NCBI GenBank assembly: GCA_937877685.1 | Contig: CALFGU010000003.1 | Coordinates: 1 to 26,920, forward strand | Reading direction: 5' to 3' | Source: an uncultured Prevotella sp. | GTDB taxonomy: Bacteria > Bacteroidota > Bacteroidia > Bacteroidales > Bacteroidaceae | Length of the DNA: 26,920 bases | Part shown: in pieces, positions 23,254 to 26,920 of the stretch | Position numbering within the stretch: position 1 is the first letter of the stretch | How the letters are laid out: every line of letters begins with the position of its first letter | Position numbers and translations under genes: made by a program | The notes under the pieces: generated by a model | Database searches by the model: none | What the model saw: the letters and a program-made list of their open reading frames with translations, nothing else | What the model was told of the DNA's origin: nothing

Positions 23254-24387
23254 TTATCTAACAATCATCTTCTTGCCGTTAACAATGTAAACGCCTTGTT
23301 TCAAAAGGTTTACGTCTGTAACGTTTATACATCTACCATGTAGGTCAAAGATTCCTTTTTGAAGGGGGCGATGAGCAACGTTTGTGATTCCTGTTGTGGC
23401 AATATCTTGCAATGAAAATCCACGTACGCCCATTGCTTTGGGAACTGCCAAATATGCTTTGTTGGCTGCAATATAGAAAGCGCCTCCATCTGCTGCTCCC
23501 CAGTAAAATCCGAGTCCGTCAGTAGCATCATTTGCAAGTTTGTAGTAGAGGACATCACCCTCTGCGGTTGTTTCTCCATCTACTAAGAGTCCTGTAAGCA
23601 TATTTCCGGCGGGGGCAACGAGGTCAGTCTGAGTTGTGTTATAACGATACACACCTTGCTCCCCACGAAGCAACAATCCCGTTTCTGCGGGAACCACATC
23701 GCCTGGAGCGTAACGATAGTCTATTGATAATGTCTGCCCATCCACTGCTGTGATGATGCCTCCTTCAACTCCTTCAGGCATTATGAATGCATGATCGGTG
23801 AAATATGTAGCGTAACCTACTGAACTTATTGAAAATTTAGGGAGTTCTTCCACATATCGAAATAAAGAAATATCTCCAGAATGCCCCTTTGTGTAGCAAG
23901 AGAATGTGGTTGAACCATTGTATTTAAGGTACCTACTTGAATCAGAAGTTCTTTGAAATTCAATAGTTGCTATCCCTAAATCCGTAATACTAATTTTTAC
24001 GCTAGAGGAATTTTGCTTTTGTTTTATAAAATTTAAATTATTTCCGCTTGGACTATTTAAAAATGAATCACCAAAACTCAGCGCATAAGAATCTTGCTTG
24101 CTCCCTGTAACGATTTCTAATTGTTGGATTGGGAGTTGTAAGTCTGAGATAATTGTTTTAGCATCATCTGCAAATGTAATGTTAGTTTGACCACGACCAC
24201 GTCCAGACTGTTCTGTGCTCATGGCAAGTGAATAATCTCTACTAACAATTATAACCTTCGCACCGACCTCTAAGTCATCAACAGAAGTCACTAATACATA
24301 CTTGCCACCAGCAAAAATCTCCGCAACACTCAAAAGGAGCATTGCGAAGATAGAAACAAGGTGTTTAAACATTTGTGGGGAAATCAT
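23254..24387 (-). CDS. Secreted protein of unknown function with C-terminal sorting-like tail
   Basis: A 377-residue exported protein. A signal peptide is evident ('MFKHLVSIFAMLLLSVAEIFA'); the ATG at 24372 (MFKH) is as plausible a start as 24387. Residues ~28-180 are beta-rich ('GKYVLVTSVDDLEVGAKVIIVS...') and recall the domain with a 'LxxGxxVIIVS' pattern seen in many Bacteroidetes surface proteins, but I cannot name it. Residues ~185-330 form a module with 'YATYFTDHAFIMPEGV' and 'VPAETGLLLRGEQG', shared with the C-terminal part of the GH89 enzyme. The end 'GIFDLHGRCINV ... QGVYIVNGKKMIVR' is the same kind of tail. Probably surface-exposed or released. A 55-codon gene follows at once. Confidence 0.8.
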   Translation of the reverse strand: MISPQMFKHLVSIFAMLLLSVAEIFAGGKYVLVTSVDDLEVGAKVIIVSRDYSLAMSTEQSGRGRGQTNITFADDAKTIISDLQLPIQQLEIVTGSKQDSYALSFGDSFLNSPSGNNLNFIKQKQNSSSVKISITDLGIATIEFQRTSDSSRYLKYNGSTTFSCYTKGHSGDISLFRYVEELPKFSISSVGYATYFTDHAFIMPEGVEGGIITAVDGQTLSIDYRYAPGDVVPAETGLLLRGEQGVYRYNTTQTDLVAPAGNMLTGLLVDGETTAEGDVLYYKLANDATDGLGFYWGAADGGAFYIAANKAYLAVPKAMGVRGFSLQDIATTGITNVAHRPLQKGIFDLHGRCINVTDVNLLKQGVYIVNGKKMIVR

Positions 24388-24467
24388 TTTCTTTTATTAC
24401 AACTATTATGAGTTAATTATATGCCACAATCATATTACGCTGGAAAGAACTTCCTGCACATGATTGT

Positions 24468-25376
24468 TTACTCTATCAACTTCTTGACCGATTTGTTGAA
24501 TTGCTTAATGTTCTTTTCACTACTTCGGGTGAACTCAGTGTTCATATCCATAAGATGCTGAGGCAACTCATTAAACTGATCTGAAAAGACTTGAAGAAGA
24601 TTAAGGCGACGTGGGGGCGCGGAAGGATTAACAACCATAAGAATGCCCTTAGGATGTATTTCCACATCTATTTCGGTGTCAGTTAATAGGGGGTCACCAT
24701 CTACATGAACAGGTGCCTTGCTCAAACGTTTAATATGTGCCTTGCGTGCTTTAAATGTTTTCACACGACTGTTCGTAGTCAGTGTGCCGTTAAAGAGTTG
24801 GAGTGCCAACTGGGGCGCTTCAATGGCAGAGAAGGGTTCAAGGACGGTAATATCCATGAGTCCGTCGCTCATCGTTGCGGCAGGAGCTATGAAGGCATTG
24901 TTGCCATATTGCGAGGCATTGGCACAAGCAATCACGAAGGCGCGTTGCTCTATCTGCTGATCGTCAAGGGTGAGCGTATAAGTATCGGGTTTATAGGTGA
25001 GGGTTTCACGAAGGGTGTTTTCAATGTATGAAAGCAAAATTTGCTGTTGCTTTTTGTTAAAATACTGAATCTCGTCAAGATAAAGTAAAATTCCGTTTGG
25101 TGCCGCAAAGGTGTCAAGCTCACTTACAATAGCCTTGATGTCGGCTGTACTTGCATTTGTACCATTTATATGGTGAAGCTTACGGTTTGTATTTTTAGCA
25201 ATTATACGAGCAAGAGTTGTTTTGCCTGTGCCTGACGGACCGTAAAATATTAAATTTGGTAAATAGCCTGACTCAACAATATTTCTTAAAGGCATATTTT
25301 CACCTAAAAGGTGTCGTTGTCCCACCATATCGTCAATGGTCTGCGGACGAAGTCTGTCTGCTAAAGGTGTTGACAT
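24468..25376 (-). CDS. Chimeric ORF: RarA AAA+ N-terminus joined to a YegS/DagK-type lipid kinase C-terminus
   Basis: The 302-residue ORF has two unrelated halves. Residues 1-~119 are the start of a Firmicutes-style RarA/MgsA replication-recombination ATPase: 'PLADRLRPQTIDDMVGQRHLLG', Walker A 'GPSGTGKTT' (46-54) and Walker B 'LLYLDEIQYFNKKQQQ' (about 98-112). The RarA sensor-1, arginine-finger and C-terminal domains are missing. Residues ~118-302 match the C-terminal domain of a diacylglycerol-kinase-like lipid kinase ('FVIACANASQYGNNAFIAPAATMSDGLMDI', 'VHVDGDPL'). The kinase N-terminal catalytic domain with its GGDGT motif is absent. Neither half could be active. The join falls at 'YIENTL', where both families have a similar YIE. 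This looks like an assembly chimera or an illegitimate recombination; the left part belongs with the Bacteroidales DNA, the right part with the next gene. Confidence 0.8.
   Translation of the reverse strand: MSTPLADRLRPQTIDDMVGQRHLLGENMPLRNIVESGYLPNLIFYGPSGTGKTTLARIIAKNTNRKLHHINGTNASTADIKAIVSELDTFAAPNGILLYLDEIQYFNKKQQQILLSYIENTLRETLTYKPDTYTLTLDDQQIEQRAFVIACANASQYGNNAFIAPAATMSDGLMDITVLEPFSAIEAPQLALQLFNGTLTTNSRVKTFKARKAHIKRLSKAPVHVDGDPLLTDTEIDVEIHPKGILMVVNPSAPPRRLNLLQVFSDQFNELPQHLMDMNTEFTRSSEKNIKQFNKSVKKLIE
25014..25028. other. Probable junction between Bacteroidales and Firmicutes-like DNA
   Basis: These bases encode Y117-IENT-L of the chimeric ORF. RarA proteins read '(S/E)YIENG' here and Bacteroidales lipid kinases read 'YIEKTL', so a few bases of shared sequence join them in frame. 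Family identity changes completely across the point. Confidence 0.6.
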
Positions 25377-25380
25377 AATT

Positions 25381-26037
25381 TCACTTCACTAAATCTAAAA
25401 TTTCTTCTGCTGTATCTACAATATATTCGGCATTATATTCCTTGAAATCTTCAAGTGTACCAAAACCATATGTTACAGCGACGCAAGGAATACCAACCTG
25501 ATGTGCACCCTCAATGTCGAATTTTGTGTCACCAATCATAAGGGTTTCGTCGAGAGTTGCACCGATATTTTTCATAGCATTTTCTATAACTGTTGCTTTG
25601 CTTTCACTTGTGTTGTCAAATTCAGTACCACCAAGAAAATGGAAATACTGCTTGATTCCAAGATTTTCACAAATCTGGTCAACAAAATGCAAAGGCTTTG
25701 AAGACGCTGTTGCAAGGAGATAGCCTTGCTCTTTTAATTTTTTAAGAGTTTCAGCAACACCGTCATAAAGACAACTTTCAAGATAACCCTTGACCTTGTA
25801 TCTTTCACGATACTTATCGGTCATTTCCCAAGCGTGTTTATCGTCAAAGCCACAAAAAACAGTAAAACTGTGATAAAGTGGTGGACCTATAAATCTTTTA
25901 AGCAAATCAGCAGGTGGCTGGCCGTGACCATAGCTTTCAAAAGCATAAGTAAGGCTTTTGAAAATACCTTCTGATGAATCGGTTAATGTACCGTCAAAAT
26001 CAAATATTAAAAATTGTTTTTCTTTGTAAATTTTCAT
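25381..26037 (-). CDS. HAD-family phosphatase, phosphoglycolate-phosphatase-like (Gph/PpaX group)
   Basis: A 218-residue cytoplasmic HAD hydrolase. Motif I is 'IFDFDGTLTDS' (nucleophile D13, acid/base D15), motif II is 'ATASSKP', and motif IV is 'MIGDTKFDIEGAHQVGIPCVAVTYGFG'. The helical cap (about 20-80) carries 'FIGPPLYHSF', typical of the Gph/PpaX group, which dephosphorylates phosphoglycolate or pyrophosphate. The substrate is not determined. Overall wording is closer to Clostridia proteins than to Bacteroidales ones, in my judgement from memory of the families. Only 4 nt separate its stop from the RarA-type start codon, a tight operon arrangement that the chimeric downstream gene shares. 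It probably belongs to the foreign segment. Confidence 0.85.
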   Translation of the reverse strand: MKIYKEKQFLIFDFDGTLTDSSEGIFKSLTYAFESYGHGQPPADLLKRFIGPPLYHSFTVFCGFDDKHAWEMTDKYRERYKVKGYLESCLYDGVAETLKKLKEQGYLLATASSKPLHFVDQICENLGIKQYFHFLGGTEFDNTSESKATVIENAMKNIGATLDETLMIGDTKFDIEGAHQVGIPCVAVTYGFGTLEDFKEYNAEYIVDTAEEILDLVK

Positions 26038-26081
26038 ACTCTTATCTTTCTTTTTTCAATATTCTGACTATTTTGGATAGA

Positions 26082-26114
26082 CGGTTTGTTAACGCACAAA
26101 CCGCTAAAAGCGGT
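26082..26114 (+). terminator. Two adjacent small hairpins upstream of the HAD gene
   Basis: CGGTTTGT / ACAAACCG (26082-26089 and 26096-26103) is followed by the overlapping ACCGCT-AAA-AGCGGT (26100-26114) and then TAATAATTTTT. The two stems share bases and cannot both form, so this could be a terminator or attenuator. No gene reading into it on the plus strand is visible. Confidence 0.4.
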
Positions 26115-26193
26115 AATAATTTTTCAGAAAGGATACCTCATGCCATAACGACAACATTGGAGGTTTATGGGAGCAGAAATGGGTTTGCACCAT

Positions 26194-26297
26194 TATCTTT
26201 GCATCAATGTTTTACGGGACATACTTCCCGTACCTCATTAACCTAACTAACCTAACCTGATGAAAGGGGCAGACGTGATGTCTTCCCCTTTTCTTTT
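26194..26297 (+). ncRNA. Candidate small RNA with own promoter and terminator
   Basis: TATCTTTG (26194-26201) is a good Bacteroidetes -7 box, though no -33 is clear. The downstream ~90 nt has no ORF. It contains a 7-bp hairpin TACGGGA / TCCCGTA (26213-26232), an unpaired repetitive stretch 'ACCTAACTAACCTAACC', and a terminator: AAAGGGGCAGAC / GTCTTCCCCTTT with one mismatch (26263-26274, 26280-26291) plus TCTTTTT. The layout (promoter, hairpin, open stretch, terminator) suits a small RNA or a leader. I do not recognise the family. The rest of 26038-26372 holds no supported gene. Confidence 0.45.
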
Positions 26298-26341
26298 TGT
26301 TACCATTTGCCTACTACTTTGAATATGTAGGGTGTTGGTTT

Positions 26342-26363
26342 ACTAGCGGAAAATTCCGCTAGT
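26342..26363. repeat. Short hairpin after the 26373 gene
   Basis: ACTAGCGGAA / TTCCGCTAGT, 10-bp perfect stem with a 2-nt loop, 9 nt beyond the stop of the minus-strand small gene. It is a possible terminator without a strong T run. Confidence 0.45.
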
Positions 26364-26372
26364 CATCACCTA

Positions 26373-26558
26373 TCAAATGTTAAAAGTCGAACAACTGTCC
26401 GTAGGAACATCAAAAGATTCAATCATCCTTTCTCCGTATTCTTCGGGAAGTTCGTCTGCCCAACCAGACCAAACAGTTTTATCTTTGTTGGTATCATAAA
26501 TTTCTACCTTACAAAAACTGGGGTCAATGCACATTTCCATCAATTCCATAATAGTCAT
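26373..26558 (-). CDS. Small hypothetical protein (61 aa)
   Basis: I do not recognise it. The ATG at 26558 is preferred over the longer frame starting at 26687. The extra N-terminus overlaps the upstream gene and reads like translated intergenic sequence, while a purine-rich AAAAGGACGG lies just before 26558. The protein starts 'MTIMELMEMCIDPSFCKVEIYD', has a middle 'TVWSGWADELPEEYGERMIESFDV', is acidic, and has no signal or membrane segment. Acidic small proteins of this style are common on mobile elements of gut bacteria, but that is only an impression. It lies about 105 nt downstream of another unknown gene on the same strand, with a hairpin-capable CAGACG/CGTCTG between them. Confidence 0.55.
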   Translation of the reverse strand: MTIMELMEMCIDPSFCKVEIYDTNKDKTVWSGWADELPEEYGERMIESFDVPTDSCSTFNI

Positions 26559-26664
26559 ATAATTTTCCGTCCTTTTCTTTTTATATTGCACCCAGATACT
26601 TTGGATATTCTGGTGTAGCTTTACCAGACGAAAGTTCCTCCGTTCTTCCGTCTGTCCATCAGCT

Positions 26665-26919
26665 TTATGCTTCGTTATGCTTGTCAATAATAGCTTGCAA
26701 TGTAGGATTGATTTTTTCTAAAATTACGAATCCATTGGCTTCGATAGCTTCTTTCATACCTTCTTCAAAGAAGTATTGGCTTACCATTTCAAACTGTACA
26801 TCTTCCACGAATCTATCCGCAGGACACCAACCTTGAACATCATTGTAGTCTGGATTGATATAATCCCATCCTGCAACCGGTTCCAAGTTGATTTGCAGAT
26901 ATGTGCAACCATAGAATGT
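26665..26919 (-). CDS. Hypothetical protein, 3' part (5' end outside window)
   Basis: The frame is open from the stop at 26665 to the window edge, about 84 residues. A TTG start at 26886 is possible, but the upstream codons ('TFYGCTYLQINLEPVAGW') read like protein, so the gene probably continues. Visible sequence: 'DYINPDYNDVQGWCPADRFVEDVQFEMVSQYFFEEGMKEAIEANGFVILEKINPTLQAIIDKHNEA'-type acidic, helix-rich content, with no membrane segment. I recognise no family. It sits upstream of the 61-residue hypothetical on the same strand. Confidence 0.5.
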   Translation of the reverse strand, partial: TFYGCTYLQINLEPVAGWDYINPDYNDVQGWCPADRFVEDVQFEMVSQYFFEEGMKEAIEANGFVILEKINPTLQAIIDKHNEA

Positions 26920-26920
26920 T

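Noticed and set aside
24468..25376. Genuine bifunctional ATPase-lipid kinase fusion as a new system
   Set aside because: Both catalytic units are truncated (no RarA sensor/arginine-finger region, no kinase GGDGT domain), and the taxonomic signal changes at the join.

Overview
The window looks like Bacteroidales DNA, most like Prevotella. The grounds are Bacteroidetes-type promoters (TAnnTTTG about 20 nt downstream of TTTG), an S46 dipeptidyl-peptidase, a class 3 fructose bisphosphatase, a FadL/OmpP1 porin, and secreted proteins ending in a 'YDLSGRRV ... GVYIKNGKKFIVK'-type tail. It does not read as one continuous genome. Codon use and gene phylogeny suggest a mosaic: bases 1 to about 8,430 use ATA for Ile and GCC/GGC often; 8,430 to about 25,020 is a second Bacteroidales type with almost no ATA; about 25,020 to 26,040 reads like a Firmicutes fragment; the last 0.9 kb is of uncertain origin. 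Two joins fall inside genes (the GH89 enzyme, and a RarA/lipid-kinase ORF). Chimeric metagenome assembly is the simplest explanation, recombination the alternative.

Layout. 1-7,219: end of dprA, a TrpB2-type tryptophan synthase beta chain, then a minus-strand pair (2-hydroxyacid dehydrogenase and YjjG-like HAD phosphatase), a minus-strand S46 dipeptidyl-peptidase (DPP7-type pocket), and a plus-strand pair (small conserved hypothetical, ferredoxin-nitroreductase). 7,255-12,912: a 1,814-residue secreted multidomain alpha-N-acetylglucosaminidase (GH89) followed by a 59-residue peptide gene and a strong terminator. 13,395-14,925: FadL-like porin with its own promoter and terminator. 14,958-18,322: minus-strand L-serine dehydratase and fructose-1,6-bisphosphatase, separated by a degenerate ~15-17 bp repeat. 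18,574-21,353: aminotransferase, LolE/FtsX-like permease, tRNA-Pro(TGG). 21,416-22,567: Mn efflux pump MntP and a Blc-type lipocalin, convergent. 22,568-23,065: repeat- and palindrome-rich intergenic DNA. 23,066-24,387 (minus): a secreted protein followed by a 55-residue peptide gene. 24,468-26,037: chimeric RarA/lipid-kinase ORF and a HAD phosphatase. 26,038-26,920: hairpins, a possible small RNA, and two small unknown ORFs.

The most interesting biological signal is a twice-seen gene pair. A secreted protein with a shared C-terminal module is followed within about 20-35 nt, on the same strand, by a 55-59 codon gene. The two small proteins share a start (M-x-K-T-Y-x-x-P), an 'E--x-LA-(A/G)-S' segment and a 'WNxxxW'-acidic end. 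Both genes are too short for routine calling. They could be a small-peptide family coupled to surface-protein genes, but function is unknown.
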